From: RHLJ01 sp965247355
Lineage (GTDB): Bacteria; Bacteroidota; Rhodothermia; Balneolales; Balneolaceae
Assembly (NCBI GenBank): GCA_965247355.1
Contig: OZ252011.1
Span: 372,001 to 436,000 of the forward strand
Length of the DNA stretch: 64,000 nucleotides
Direction of reading: 5' to 3'
The notes beneath the pieces were generated by a model. The model was given only the letters and a program-made list of their open reading frames with translations. It had not been told where the DNA came from and searched no databases. Made by a program: the position numbers and the translations under genes. The stretch's first letter is position 1, and each line of letters opens with the position of its first letter. Below, one piece after another: positions 49,265 to 58,860 of this stretch.

Positions 49265-50428
49265 ATGCCAAACAAGCGAATACAGATTTTTGACACCACA
49301 TTACGCGACGGGGAACAAGTTCCCGGTTGCCAGTTAAACACTCAAGAAAAGATTGAAGTAGCTCAAGCTCTGGAGAGTCTGGGTGTGGACGTAATGGAAG
49401 TTGGGTTCCCAATTTCGAGTCCCGGTGACTTCGAATCGGTGCAGAAGATTGCATCCATAATCAAGAACTCTACTGTGTGTGCTCTTTCTAGAGCTGTTGA
49501 GAAAGATATCGAAGTAGCAGCTGAAGCGGTTGCAAATGCTGCACGTCCACGAATTCATACTGGAATTGGAACTTCAGACAGTCACATTTTTGATAAGCTG
49601 AAATCAACACGTGAGAAAGTGTTGGAGCGTGGAGTTCATGCAGTTAAGTTTGCGAAAAAGTTTGTAGAAGATGTAGAATTCTATGCCGAGGATGCCGGAC
49701 GAACTGATAATGAGTATTTGGCTCAGGTAATTGAAGCCGTAATTGCTGCAGGAGCAACCGTGGTAAATATTCCTGATACAACCGGGTACTGCCTTCCTTG
49801 GCAGTATGGTGAAAAGATCAAATTCCTGAAAGAGAATGTGAAAGGAATAGATAATGTGCATATCTCTACGCATTGCCATAACGATTTAGGGTTAGCAACT
49901 GCGAATTCTATTGCCGGTGTTATGAATGGGGCAACTCAAATTGAGTGTACCATAAATGGAATTGGTGAAAGAGCCGGGAATGCTTCTCTGGAAGAAGTAG
50001 TGATGATTCTTCGTCAGCACAAAGAAATTAATTTAGATACAGGTATTAATACTCGTTTGCTAAAATCGATGAGTGAATTGGTTTCTACCAGAATGCGAAT
50101 GAGCGTTCAGCCTAACAAAGCAATTGTTGGAGCAAATGCTTTTGCACATTCTTCGGGAATCCATCAGGATGGGGTGATTAAAAGTCGTGAGACCTATGAA
50201 ATTATTGATCCATTGGAAGTCGGTGTAGATGAATCCTCTATCGTATTAACTGCACGTAGCGGAAGAGCTGCCTTAAACTACAGAGCCAAAAAGCTTGGTT
50301 TTGATGTGCCTCGTGAAGTTATTGAAGAACTGTATCAACAGTTTTTAGTGATTGCCGATGAAAAGAAAGTGGTACAGGATTCTGATTTAATCGTACTTTT
50401 CTCGCAAATAGAAGTTAAAACAGCCTGA
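49265..50428 (+). CDS. leuA: 2-isopropylmalate synthase, short form
   Basis: A 387-residue HMGL-like/LeuA enzyme that condenses 2-oxoisovalerate with acetyl-CoA. DTTLRDGEQVPGCQLN, the metal-binding HISTHCHNDLGLATANS, and GIGERAGNASLEE are the catalytic blocks. It ends near residue 387 after the linker region, so the C-terminal leucine-binding regulatory domain (about 120 residues in E. coli LeuA) is absent. Homocitrate or citramalate synthase activity is an alternative, but leuCDB follow directly. Confidence 0.9.
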   Translation: MPNKRIQIFDTTLRDGEQVPGCQLNTQEKIEVAQALESLGVDVMEVGFPISSPGDFESVQKIASIIKNSTVCALSRAVEKDIEVAAEAVANAARPRIHTGIGTSDSHIFDKLKSTREKVLERGVHAVKFAKKFVEDVEFYAEDAGRTDNEYLAQVIEAVIAAGATVVNIPDTTGYCLPWQYGEKIKFLKENVKGIDNVHISTHCHNDLGLATANSIAGVMNGATQIECTINGIGERAGNASLEEVVMILRQHKEINLDTGINTRLLKSMSELVSTRMRMSVQPNKAIVGANAFAHSSGIHQDGVIKSRETYEIIDPLEVGVDESSIVLTARSGRAALNYRAKKLGFDVPREVIEELYQQFLVIADEKKVVQDSDLIVLFSQIEVKTA

Positions 50429-50437
50429 CAGGAGTTT

Positions 50438-51847
50438 ATGGGCAAAACATTATTTGAGAAGGTCTGGGACCGACATGTTGTAGATAAGGTTCAGGGCGGA
50501 TTAGAAATACTATATATAGATCGCCATTTAATTCATGAAGTAACCAGTCCCCAGGCGTTTGACGGTATTCGCAACAGAGGCATAGATATTTTCAGGAAAG
50601 AACGTATCGTAGCTACAGCTGATCACAACGTACCTACCAAGGATCAGCATCTGCCAATTAAAGATGTACTTTCCAAATTTCAGGTAGATATGCTTACCAA
50701 AAACTGTGAAGAGTTTGGAATTGAACTTTTTGGGTTGGGACATAAATTTCAGGGAATTGTCCATGTAATTGGACCTGAATTAGGGATTACGAAGCCCGGA
50801 ATGACCATCGTTTGCGGAGATAGCCATACTTCAACACATGGTGCTTTTGGAACCATCGCTTTTGGAATCGGAACTTCGCAGGTTGAACAGGTAATGGCCA
50901 CTCAATGTTTGTTGTTGCAACGTCCCAAAACGATGCGCATCAATATTGAAGGAGAGTTAGGTGAAGGAATTTATTCTAAGGATATCATCTTATACATCAT
51001 TTCTAAATTGACAACTGCCGGTGGAACCGGGCATTTTGTTGAATATGCCGGATCAGCAATTCGATCACTTTCTATGGAAGCGAGAATGACGATCTGTAAT
51101 ATGAGTATTGAAATGGGTGCCCGCGGAGGGATGATCGCTCCTGATGAGATCACCTTTGACTATGTGAAAGGAAGAAAGCACGCTCCTGAAGGAGAAGAGT
51201 TTGATAAAGCGGTAGAATACTGGAGTACGTTATATTCGGATGAGTATGCTGAATTTGATGCAGAGTTTACGTTCATGGCAGAAGATATAGAGCCCATGAT
51301 TACTTATGGAACGAATCCTGGAATGGGAATTGGGGTAACTCAGAATATTCCTGCACTGGAGGAAGTTAAGAATCCATCCGGATTACAAAAGTCTTTGGAC
51401 TACATGGGATTAGAACCAGGTGAGCGCCTCCTTGGAAAGCAAATTGATCATGTATTTATAGGAAGTTGCACCAATAGCCGTATTGAAGATCTCCGGATTG
51501 TCGCTGACTATGTAAAAGGAAAGAAAAAAGCTTCTCATGTACAGGCGATGATTGTTCCGGGCTCAAAACAAGTTGAAGCTCAGGCCAGAGAGGAAGGAAT
51601 TCATGATATACTTGCTGAGGCCGGATTTGAGCTCAGGGAACCGGGGTGTTCTGCATGTCTGGGGATGAATGATGACAAAATTCCAAAGGGAGAATATTGT
51701 GTTTCTACCTCAAACCGAAATTTTGAAGGTCGACAAGGACCGGGAGCAAGAACAATGTTAGTAAGTCCGCTCACTGCAGCGGTTATTGCTGTCGAAGGTA
51801 AAATTGTAGATGTACGTGAATATATCGGAGAAGGAGTACCTGCATAA
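50438..51847 (+). CDS. leuC: 3-isopropylmalate dehydratase large subunit
   Basis: A 469-residue aconitase-family subunit. Cluster ligands are in VFIGSCTNSRIEDLR and PGCSACLGMNDDK, with GDSHTSTHGAFG as a further active-site block. With LeuD it isomerises 2- to 3-isopropylmalate. An SD (GGAG) lies just before the start. The stop overlaps the leuD start by one base (TAATG). Confidence 0.96.
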   Translation: MGKTLFEKVWDRHVVDKVQGGLEILYIDRHLIHEVTSPQAFDGIRNRGIDIFRKERIVATADHNVPTKDQHLPIKDVLSKFQVDMLTKNCEEFGIELFGLGHKFQGIVHVIGPELGITKPGMTIVCGDSHTSTHGAFGTIAFGIGTSQVEQVMATQCLLLQRPKTMRINIEGELGEGIYSKDIILYIISKLTTAGGTGHFVEYAGSAIRSLSMEARMTICNMSIEMGARGGMIAPDEITFDYVKGRKHAPEGEEFDKAVEYWSTLYSDEYAEFDAEFTFMAEDIEPMITYGTNPGMGIGVTQNIPALEEVKNPSGLQKSLDYMGLEPGERLLGKQIDHVFIGSCTNSRIEDLRIVADYVKGKKKASHVQAMIVPGSKQVEAQAREEGIHDILAEAGFELREPGCSACLGMNDDKIPKGEYCVSTSNRNFEGRQGPGARTMLVSPLTAAVIAVEGKIVDVREYIGEGVPA

Positions 51848-52440
51848 TGGAGAAATTTGTAAAACTCAGCACACAAGTTGTACCACTTCCTGTTGAAGAT
51901 GTGGATACCGATCAAATAATACCTGCACGCTTCCTGAAAGCAACTTCGAGAGAAGGTTTTGGCGAAAACCTTTTCCGGGACTGGAGGTTTGATCAGGAAG
52001 GCAATCAAAAGAAGGATTTTGTACTCAATGATGATACCTACTCAGGGTCGGTATTGGTAGCGGGTAATAATTTTGGGTGTGGATCTAGTCGTGAACATGC
52101 AGCGTGGGCACTGGTTGATTATGGTTTCAGAGCAGTGGTATCCAGTTTTTTTGCGGATATATTTAAGGGCAATGCACTCAACAATGGATTACTACCCGTA
52201 CAAGTAAGTCCTGAGTTCCTGCAAGAGGTGTTTGATAAATCAGAAGAAGATCACAAAACAGAGATTGTAATTGATCTGGAAGAGCAGGAAATTTCAATAT
52301 CAGGCACAGAGTTGAAGGAAAGTTTCGAAATTCATCCCTATAAAAAAATGTGCCTGTTGAATGGGTACGATGATATCGACTTTTTGATCAACAACAAGGA
52401 AAAAATAGAGGCGTTCGAAAAAGAACACGTGGAGTTTTAA
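51847..52440 (+). CDS. leuD: 3-isopropylmalate dehydratase small subunit
   Basis: A 197-residue swivel-domain subunit. VDTDQIIPARFLKATSREGFGENLF and VAGNNFGCGSSREHAAWALVDYGFRAVVSSFFADIF are the signatures. The start overlaps the leuC stop, giving coupled, equimolar translation. It ends 5 nt before leuB. Confidence 0.96.
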   Translation: MEKFVKLSTQVVPLPVEDVDTDQIIPARFLKATSREGFGENLFRDWRFDQEGNQKKDFVLNDDTYSGSVLVAGNNFGCGSSREHAAWALVDYGFRAVVSSFFADIFKGNALNNGLLPVQVSPEFLQEVFDKSEEDHKTEIVIDLEEQEISISGTELKESFEIHPYKKMCLLNGYDDIDFLINNKEKIEAFEKEHVEF

Positions 52441-52445
52441 AAGAT

Positions 52446-53561
52446 ATGGAAAAACGCATTGCGGTTTTAGCGGGGGATGGCATTGGCCCGGAAGTAGTAA
52501 AGCAAGCCATCAAGGTGTTGAACGCCGTTTCTCATCGTTTTAAACATACATTCACCTACGATTTTGCTTTGGTTGGAGCCGCTGCTATTGACGAAACGGG
52601 AGATCCTCTTCCTGATGAAACTATAGAAGCTTGTCGTCTGGCAGATGCGGTGTTATTCGGTGCAATAGGTGATCCTAAATATGATGACGACCCAAAAGCA
52701 AAAGTTCGTCCCGAGCAGGGACTATTGAAACTTCGAAAAAGTCTTGGGTTGTATGCCAATATCCGCCCTGTCCAGTTATTCGAATCATTGATTGATCGAT
52801 CTCCTTTACGAGAAGACCGTATTTCCGGAACTGATTTAGTTGTGTATCGTGAGCTGACTGGTGGAATTTATTTCGGGAAAAAAGGGAGAAGTAAAGACGG
52901 TAAATCAGCCTACGATCACTGCGATTACAATACAGAAGAAATTACCCGAATCGCTAACATGGCTTTTGAAGCTGCAGGAAGAAGAAGGAAAAAAGTTACT
53001 CTGGTAGATAAAGCCAACGTGTTAGAAACTTCCCGGTTATGGAGAGAAATCGTTCAAAAGATTGCTAAAAATTATCCTGAGATTGAAGTCGAATACTTAT
53101 TTGTTGATAATGCCGCGATGCAGGTAATTCAGCGCCCAAATCAGTTCGATGTAATTCTTACAGAAAATATGTTTGGGGATATTATTTCTGACGAAACCAG
53201 TGTGATTACCGGCTCTATTGGATTACTTCCTTCAGCATCTGTTGGGGACCAGACTTCATTATTCGAGCCTATCCACGGAAGTTACCCTCAGGCAGCTGGA
53301 AAAGATATTGCCAATCCGGTTGCTACTATTCTTTCGGTTGCCATGTTGCTCGACAGTTTTGATATGCTGGATGAAGCTAAACGGGTAAGGAATACCGTAA
53401 GTAAAGTTATTCAAAAAGGATTGGTTACCCCAGATCTCAATCCCGAAGATTTCATTTCCTGTTCTAAAGTAGGAGATATAATTGCACTTCTGATTGAATC
53501 TGATCTGGATGACGATACCTCATTCGAGAATTTATTTGAGGGTAGTTTGCCTTTGATTTGA
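52446..53561 (+). CDS. leuB: 3-isopropylmalate dehydrogenase
   Basis: A 371-residue isopropylmalate dehydrogenase. VLAGDGIGPEVVKQA at the N-terminus, LRKSLGLYANIRPVQ, YRELTGGIYFGKKGR, and the NAD/Mg block ENMFGDIISDETSVITGSIGLLPSASVG. It oxidatively decarboxylates 3-isopropylmalate to 2-oxoisocaproate. Last gene of leuACDB; no clear terminator follows in the 126 nt before the next gene. Confidence 0.96.
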   Translation: MEKRIAVLAGDGIGPEVVKQAIKVLNAVSHRFKHTFTYDFALVGAAAIDETGDPLPDETIEACRLADAVLFGAIGDPKYDDDPKAKVRPEQGLLKLRKSLGLYANIRPVQLFESLIDRSPLREDRISGTDLVVYRELTGGIYFGKKGRSKDGKSAYDHCDYNTEEITRIANMAFEAAGRRRKKVTLVDKANVLETSRLWREIVQKIAKNYPEIEVEYLFVDNAAMQVIQRPNQFDVILTENMFGDIISDETSVITGSIGLLPSASVGDQTSLFEPIHGSYPQAAGKDIANPVATILSVAMLLDSFDMLDEAKRVRNTVSKVIQKGLVTPDLNPEDFISCSKVGDIIALLIESDLDDDTSFENLFEGSLPLI

Positions 53562-53687
53562 AGCTCCATTCTGTCTTTTTGCATGTTCATAAACTTAAGC
53601 GGGTAACTGGAAAAATTGAATTTTATAAATAAATAGTTAATACTAAATTCAGTTTATAATAAATATATGTATTAAATCGAGAGGATT

Positions 53688-54923
53688 ATGGATTTGGTAT
53701 ATCAAAAAATAAATCAGGCAGCTCTTTCAACAATACTTCTCTTATTTTTATTTATGTCATTTGGTTGCAAAAAGCGGCATGTCACACCGCCGTCTCTTTC
53801 TTATGATGAACCATTTAGTTTGGTAATTATTTCAGACCCGCAGCTGTATTGGTATAATCGTCCGGATGGAGCTTGTTCCGATACGGTAACTTCCGTACCC
53901 AGCGGTACCTGTGCTATAGTACCCGGAGAATCCTATAGTGACTGTGTAACAAGGTGTGGAACCGAAAGCAACATAGATCAATTAAACTCTATAAACCAGG
54001 CACATCGCCTCATTTGGCCTGATTCGGGAATAATACAGGTCAATCAGGGCGGGCGAATCCATGACATCGCAGCTGCCATTGCCAATGGAGATTTAACTGC
54101 GTTTTGGCACCCGAATGAAAAAACAGCGTATATGGATTTTTTTCAGGAAAATGAAGATTCGCTTCCGGATTTCCCCTTGTATGCCGGGCTGGGGAACCAT
54201 GATTATTCGAACAATGTATGTGATTGTCAGGGGTATTGGCCATGGACAACTAATTCATGTGCAAGGGATGCTGTCCAGACATTAGAGGATATATACAGCA
54301 ATCAGGAGGGTATTAATTTCGACAGCTGCAGTAAATCCTATTCAATTAATATCGGAAAGTATCATATAGTGCAACTGAATTTAAATCCCAGTTATTCTGT
54401 GGACTTAAACAATAACAAAACAGGCTGTGAACCGAATACATATAATGTTGAATGTGACGGCAAGAACAAAATTGGTACGGCGTTCGATTGGCTTAGCACG
54501 GATCTTTTCTGGCCAACTTTGTCACGCCAGTATACCATTTTAAATATGCATGCAGCAGGAGATTCTTCAAATTTTTGGGGAAATGATTCATCTAAAATAA
54601 GTGAAAACAAACAGAAGTTTAAAAATCTAATTGCCAATAGTCATACTATTGCAGTATTCGGTGGCCACATTCATCGAAAACATGGGTATATGGGCGAATA
54701 TATTCTGGAGGGGGATACCGTAAAAAATGCGTGGGGTGACTCTATCCCTTGGTTCAGAAGCGGGGCTTCTGAGTACTATACGTATTTGGTTGCAGAATTT
54801 GGACTAGATGCATCAAACAACAGGTATATGAATGTCGGGGTTGTTAGCAGCAGCGCCAACTCAACTCGATTTATAAACAGCAATGAGGTTGATATCGGGC
54901 CAAGTACCTTTTGGCTCAGATAG
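53688..54923 (+). CDS. Cysteine-rich metallophosphoesterase lipoprotein
   Basis: A 411-residue exported lipoprotein: ILLLFLFMSFGC ends in the lipobox Cys27. The calcineurin-type metal motifs are IISDPQLYW (DxQ/H form), YAGLGNHDY (GNHD), an MHAAGD His and VFGGHIHRKHG (GHxH). Ten further Cys sit in insertions between the motifs (DGACSD, SGTCAI, SDCVTRC, NNVCDCQ, NSCARD, DSCSKS, TGCEPN, VECDGK), which suggests disulfides outside the cytoplasm. The substrate is unknown. Confidence 0.85.
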   Translation: MDLVYQKINQAALSTILLLFLFMSFGCKKRHVTPPSLSYDEPFSLVIISDPQLYWYNRPDGACSDTVTSVPSGTCAIVPGESYSDCVTRCGTESNIDQLNSINQAHRLIWPDSGIIQVNQGGRIHDIAAAIANGDLTAFWHPNEKTAYMDFFQENEDSLPDFPLYAGLGNHDYSNNVCDCQGYWPWTTNSCARDAVQTLEDIYSNQEGINFDSCSKSYSINIGKYHIVQLNLNPSYSVDLNNNKTGCEPNTYNVECDGKNKIGTAFDWLSTDLFWPTLSRQYTILNMHAAGDSSNFWGNDSSKISENKQKFKNLIANSHTIAVFGGHIHRKHGYMGEYILEGDTVKNAWGDSIPWFRSGASEYYTYLVAEFGLDASNNRYMNVGVVSSSANSTRFINSNEVDIGPSTFWLR

Positions 54924-55068
54924 CAAAATAATGTTCCACCGGAAGCCAGATATCACCCCTGCTTGTTAATTTTTGTACAAACCTTAAAGTCATCAACCGT
55001 ACTATAGTTATATACCGAAACTTGCCTTTGATCTGATTCTTTAGTGTATTGATAGGTACCTAAAACAC

Positions 55069-55075
55069 AAGGAGG
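55069..55075 (+). promoter_or_regulatory. Unusually strong ribosome binding site
   Basis: AAGGAGG, a full anti-SD match, four bases before the ATG of the CBS-domain gene. Most genes here have weak or no SD, so this gene may be highly translated or of different origin. Confidence 0.7.
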
Positions 55076-55079
55076 TACC

Positions 55080-55541
55080 ATGGTAATCAGTTATAAAGCA
55101 GCTCAGAAGCAACCAGAAAAAGTCCTGGATCAGGCAATACTGGCAAAAGATTTCATGACAAAAAAGCTGATTACATTCAGCCCTAAACAGCCTCTGAATG
55201 AGGTTATTCAGATTTTAATTTCAAAAGGCATCTCGGGAGGACCTGTAATCAATGAAAATGGTGTTCTGATTGGGGTAATTTCTGAAGGTGATTGTCTGAA
55301 GGAAGTGGTAAAGGGAAAATATAATAACAGTCCACAGATGATGGGGGTTGTAGAAGATTATATGACGGCCGATCCTGTTACTGTAGGTCCCAGTGAAAAT
55401 ATCTTCGAAATTGCACGCCTATTCCTCAAACTAAGACTCCGTCGATTCCCTGTATTAGATCAGGGTAAACTTGTTGGACAGATTAGCCAGCGTGATGTAA
55501 TGGCTGCTATTCAGGATCTGAAAAATGAAACCTGGAATTAG
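55080..55541 (+). CDS. CBS-domain pair protein
   Basis: A 153-residue protein made only of two CBS motifs: AKDFMTKKLITFSPKQPLNEVIQILISKGISGGPVINENGVLIGVISEGDCL (residues about 22-75) and VEDYMTADPVTVGPSENIFEIARLFLKLRLRRFPVLDQGKLVGQISQRDVM (about 92-148). Such stand-alone pairs bind adenosine nucleotides and regulate partners. The partner is unknown. It overlaps the convergent GH114-like gene by 4 nt at the stops. Confidence 0.92.
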   Translation: MVISYKAAQKQPEKVLDQAILAKDFMTKKLITFSPKQPLNEVIQILISKGISGGPVINENGVLIGVISEGDCLKEVVKGKYNNSPQMMGVVEDYMTADPVTVGPSENIFEIARLFLKLRLRRFPVLDQGKLVGQISQRDVMAAIQDLKNETWN

Positions 55542-56521
55542 TTATCTAACTGCTCGAAGTAGTAGAAAGCGTCTATGATATCTAAATACACTCCATCAAA
55601 ACCAACGTCCAGGATTTTCTGAAGATAGGATTCCTGATTTCCATATATATATGATTTCCAGCCAGGATCCCAGTATTTAACTTTGTAGTTGCCCTCCCAG
55701 TTTGGGTTTTCAGCAACAATCCAATCTGGATTTTCCGGCTTCCAATCACTTTTCCAGTAGTATCGGTAATCTTCAGCTTCTCCAATACTCATATAGCTTA
55801 TTATTAATCTTTGAGCCCCATTGGCTTTATTTTTTATGATTTCCAGATCTTCTTTAGTTAGAATCTCACCCATATAAAAAGCATCAATAATCACGACACC
55901 ATAGTTGGTTTCAGCTATTGAATTAAGGAAGTCTCTTTTTGAGTTGAAGTCTTCCGGGTTTAGCAGATACAAAAAGTTTTCCGCTTCAAAAAGTCTGTTA
56001 ACCGGATATGGATTCTCATCTTTAATCTCTTCGGGATATTGAGGAATGGTAGTTAGTTCCCGTTCGTCTGCTGCAAAAGAGATATATTCTTTCTCTTCAT
56101 TCATCACATAAGAACTATCCATTTTTTTTGGGATAGAAGTATAATCCGTTACGAGAATAGCTTTACCGGCCTCTTTCCCAATATCCAGATAGAACTCAAG
56201 ATATTCTGTTAAATCAACTGGGGTATCAATGTCATCTCCATAACTGCCGTAATAAAGACTTTCCTGACCTAAGCCATCAATAGCATCAAGGTAATCTCTA
56301 TCCGGTTTTCCATCCCATTCACCATTATCAGAAACCAGCTGCACTCCATTTTGAGGAATTACAATAAAGTTTGGGTTTTGGCTTCTCCCATACTCAGAAA
56401 TTTCCTCAACAAAATTTCTCATTTCTTCTTTGTAGTCCATGCTATTCTTAATCTGAGCACATCCCGAATTAGTAAAAAGCAGAAGAACAGTAAATATGGT
56501 GATCGATTTTATTCTTAGCAC
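55538..56521 (-). CDS. GH114/TM1410-like lipoprotein (endo-alpha-1,4-polygalactosaminidase family)
   Basis: A 327-residue protein with a GTG start and lipobox (FTNSGC). YGVVIIDAFYMG, LIISYMSIGEAEDYRYYW, KYWDPGWKSYIYG and GFDGVYLDIIDAFYYFE are the TIM-barrel blocks of the TM1410/DUF297/GH114 group, the last with the acidic catalytic pair. Relatives cleave galactosaminogalactan-type glycans; the true substrate here is not known. Confidence 0.75.
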   Translation of the reverse strand: MLRIKSITIFTVLLLFTNSGCAQIKNSMDYKEEMRNFVEEISEYGRSQNPNFIVIPQNGVQLVSDNGEWDGKPDRDYLDAIDGLGQESLYYGSYGDDIDTPVDLTEYLEFYLDIGKEAGKAILVTDYTSIPKKMDSSYVMNEEKEYISFAADERELTTIPQYPEEIKDENPYPVNRLFEAENFLYLLNPEDFNSKRDFLNSIAETNYGVVIIDAFYMGEILTKEDLEIIKNKANGAQRLIISYMSIGEAEDYRYYWKSDWKPENPDWIVAENPNWEGNYKVKYWDPGWKSYIYGNQESYLQKILDVGFDGVYLDIIDAFYYFEQLDN

Positions 56522-56577
56522 TTTGGTCAGTTAGTTGTTATTGATACCTTCAGGCTAAACGAAATTTAACTAAAATA

Positions 56578-58527
56578 TTGCAATACTCTTTCGAATCAGC
56601 ACAACAGAATTTGCAAAAATATTGGGGATTCCCTGATTTCAGAGCAGGACAGGATGAGGTAGTCCGTTCTGTTTTAAATGGAAGTGAGACCCTTGTACTT
56701 TTTCCAACCGGTGGCGGGAAGTCTTTATGCTATCAGGTTCCTGCTACGGTTTTTGAAGGGATGACCTTAGTAATATCCCCATTAGTAGCTTTGATGCAGG
56801 ATCAGGTTCAGCAGCTAAAGAATCATGGAGTATCTGCGACATTTATTAACAGCACCATTCCAAATTATGAGGTAGAACAACGACTGGTAAACGCCAGAAA
56901 TGGAATGTATAAGTTATTGTATTGCGCACCAGAACGTTTGGGCTCTCCTTTGTTTCAGGCTGAACTGGAAAGGCTGAATATTGATTTGGTAGCGATTGAC
57001 GAGGCACATTGTATTTCTGAATGGGGACATGATTTTCGCCCCGCTTACAGGGAAATAAGGAGCAATCTTGAAAGTATTGCAGAGAACTCAAGATGGATTG
57101 CTTTAACCGCTACGGCCACTCCTGAAGTAAAAGAAGATATAATAACTTCGCTTGGCTTTGAAGGACCGGAAGTGATTTTCAAAGGCTTCAGCCGTCCTAA
57201 CCTGAAGTGGTGGGTGTTTAAGACAGAGAATAAAAAAGAGAAGCTATTCAGCTCTGTAAAAAAAGCATCTGTAAAAGGGGATGGATTGATTTATGGAGGA
57301 ACCCGGAAGAATTGTGAATTTTGGGCAGATCGATTTTCTAAAAATGGGATAGAATCTGAGGCTTATCATGCTGGTATAGAAAGTGAACTTAGAAAAGCGA
57401 TTCAGGAACGATGGATTTCCGGAGATACTCCGTTAGTAGTGGCAACCAATGCGTTCGGAATGGGTATTGATAAACCGGATTGCCGGTATGTTATTCACGA
57501 GGAAATGCCGTATTCCATTGAAGCATATTATCAGGAAGCAGGACGTGCCGGAAGAGATGGGGAAGAAAGTTTTCCGATCCTATTTTACAGAAATTCTGAT
57601 TACATCAAAGCAAAAAAAAGGGTAGAAGAGAACTACCCCAATTGGGAACAGCTCCAGAAAGTATATACCATTTTGTGTGATATTTTGATGCTGGCTGTGG
57701 GCTCAGAGATGAGAGAAATGACTGCTTTTGAGCTTTCAAAAGTGCAATCGAGAACCCATTTGCCAATGTCTGTGTGTATTTCTTCTATTCGATTAATGGA
57801 ACAATTCGGCGTGTTGGTAACTCAATCCGAAATTCCACCCATGGCGAGTGTTCAGTTTACGCTAAGCCCGGAAATGATGGGTAAGTTTAAAGAACGCTGT
57901 CAGAACCCGGAAAAAGCAGAATTTGTGGATAAGTTGGAGCGTATGTTTGGACATCATGCGTACGCTGACATGGTTGATCTGGAGTTAGAGATGGTCATGG
58001 AAAAGCTTTCAGTTACAAAAAACGCATTGATTAAAGCATTAAATGTGCTGATGCAAAATGATCATGTACTGATGTTTACTGTCTATCCGGAACGAAACCT
58101 TATTAAACTGCTGGGAGCCCGTTCTAAAGAAGTTCCAGTTTCGAAGCCTGAAGTAGAATCATACAGAAAGAATTTGCTCAAAAAACTGGATCTGATGAAT
58201 GGCTATGCAAGAACTAAAGGCTGTCGGGAGGTTTATTTGCGTACCTACTTTGGAGATACAGAGGCAGAAGCTTGCGGTCATTGTGATAATTGCGAGAAAG
58301 GACTCGAGGTAAATGAAGAGATTACAACGGAAGATATCAGGAGAACATTTAATACCCTGATAGAAGAAGGAAAAAGTGTTTTTGATCTCAAAAAAGAAAC
58401 AGGTTGGCACAAAGAGCGGATCATCAGTTGTCTGCAATATTTAGTAGAAGAAGAGATGATCATTTCAGACCCTGAAAAAGAGGGGCACTATCTTCTTTCA
58501 AAGTCGGCCTCATCATCCGATAATTGA
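56578..58527 (+). CDS. recQ: ATP-dependent DNA helicase RecQ
   Basis: A 649-residue RecQ. Motif I FPTGGGKSLCYQ (Lys48), motif II DEAH at residues 141-144 in AIDEAHCISEWGHDFRPAY, motif VI QEAGRAGRDG. The zinc-binding Cys are in CREVYLRTYFGDTEAEACGHCDNC. The RQC winged helix is followed by a short helical tail rather than a full HRDC domain. The start is TTG at 56578. The 3' end overlaps the convergent DUF4296 gene by 40 nt. Confidence 0.92.
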   Translation: MQYSFESAQQNLQKYWGFPDFRAGQDEVVRSVLNGSETLVLFPTGGGKSLCYQVPATVFEGMTLVISPLVALMQDQVQQLKNHGVSATFINSTIPNYEVEQRLVNARNGMYKLLYCAPERLGSPLFQAELERLNIDLVAIDEAHCISEWGHDFRPAYREIRSNLESIAENSRWIALTATATPEVKEDIITSLGFEGPEVIFKGFSRPNLKWWVFKTENKKEKLFSSVKKASVKGDGLIYGGTRKNCEFWADRFSKNGIESEAYHAGIESELRKAIQERWISGDTPLVVATNAFGMGIDKPDCRYVIHEEMPYSIEAYYQEAGRAGRDGEESFPILFYRNSDYIKAKKRVEENYPNWEQLQKVYTILCDILMLAVGSEMREMTAFELSKVQSRTHLPMSVCISSIRLMEQFGVLVTQSEIPPMASVQFTLSPEMMGKFKERCQNPEKAEFVDKLERMFGHHAYADMVDLELEMVMEKLSVTKNALIKALNVLMQNDHVLMFTVYPERNLIKLLGARSKEVPVSKPEVESYRKNLLKKLDLMNGYARTKGCREVYLRTYFGDTEAEACGHCDNCEKGLEVNEEITTEDIRRTFNTLIEEGKSVFDLKKETGWHKERIISCLQYLVEEEMIISDPEKEGHYLLSKSASSSDN

Positions 58528-58859
58528 TTCAATTTTTTTTGCTCTTTCTCGAGGATACTTAATACCGAATCGACACGGGCTAAATGATTCTCAGGATTAC
58601 TCTGGTAATAGGCATGAGATTGCTCAAACTGAGCTTCAGTGATTTCATAAGATGAGAACATCTCTTGCATGATGGAGTCAGGATTTAAAACCTCTTCACT
58701 AGTGTATACCCAGGCATCCAGTAGCTGTAGTTCTGTGATCACCTTTACATAGGTTTCCTCAGGAATAAGGTTCTCAGGTTTTGGAACCAGTTCTTTTTCC
58801 TCACAACCTGTGAAAAAAATCAAGAGAGAAATTGATAAAACAGGAAGCCAATTCTGCAT
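58488..58859 (-). CDS. DUF4296 lipoprotein
   Basis: A 123-residue lipoprotein (LLIFFTGC lipobox) with PENLIPEETYVKVITELQLLDAW and SYEITEAQFEQSHAYYQSNPENHLARVDSVLSILEKEQKK, the helical pattern of DUF4296, which is characteristic of Bacteroidota-type genomes. The function is unknown. It is co-directional with the SDR gene (1 nt apart) and its C-terminal end overlaps recQ. Confidence 0.82.
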   Translation of the reverse strand: MQNWLPVLSISLLIFFTGCEEKELVPKPENLIPEETYVKVITELQLLDAWVYTSEEVLNPDSIMQEMFSSYEITEAQFEQSHAYYQSNPENHLARVDSVLSILEKEQKKLNQLSDDEADFERR

Positions 58860-58860
58860 A

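Noticed and set aside
51601..52008. 135-codon open frame on the minus strand across leuC/leuD
   Set aside because: Antisense shadow of two conserved genes with a normal start overlap.
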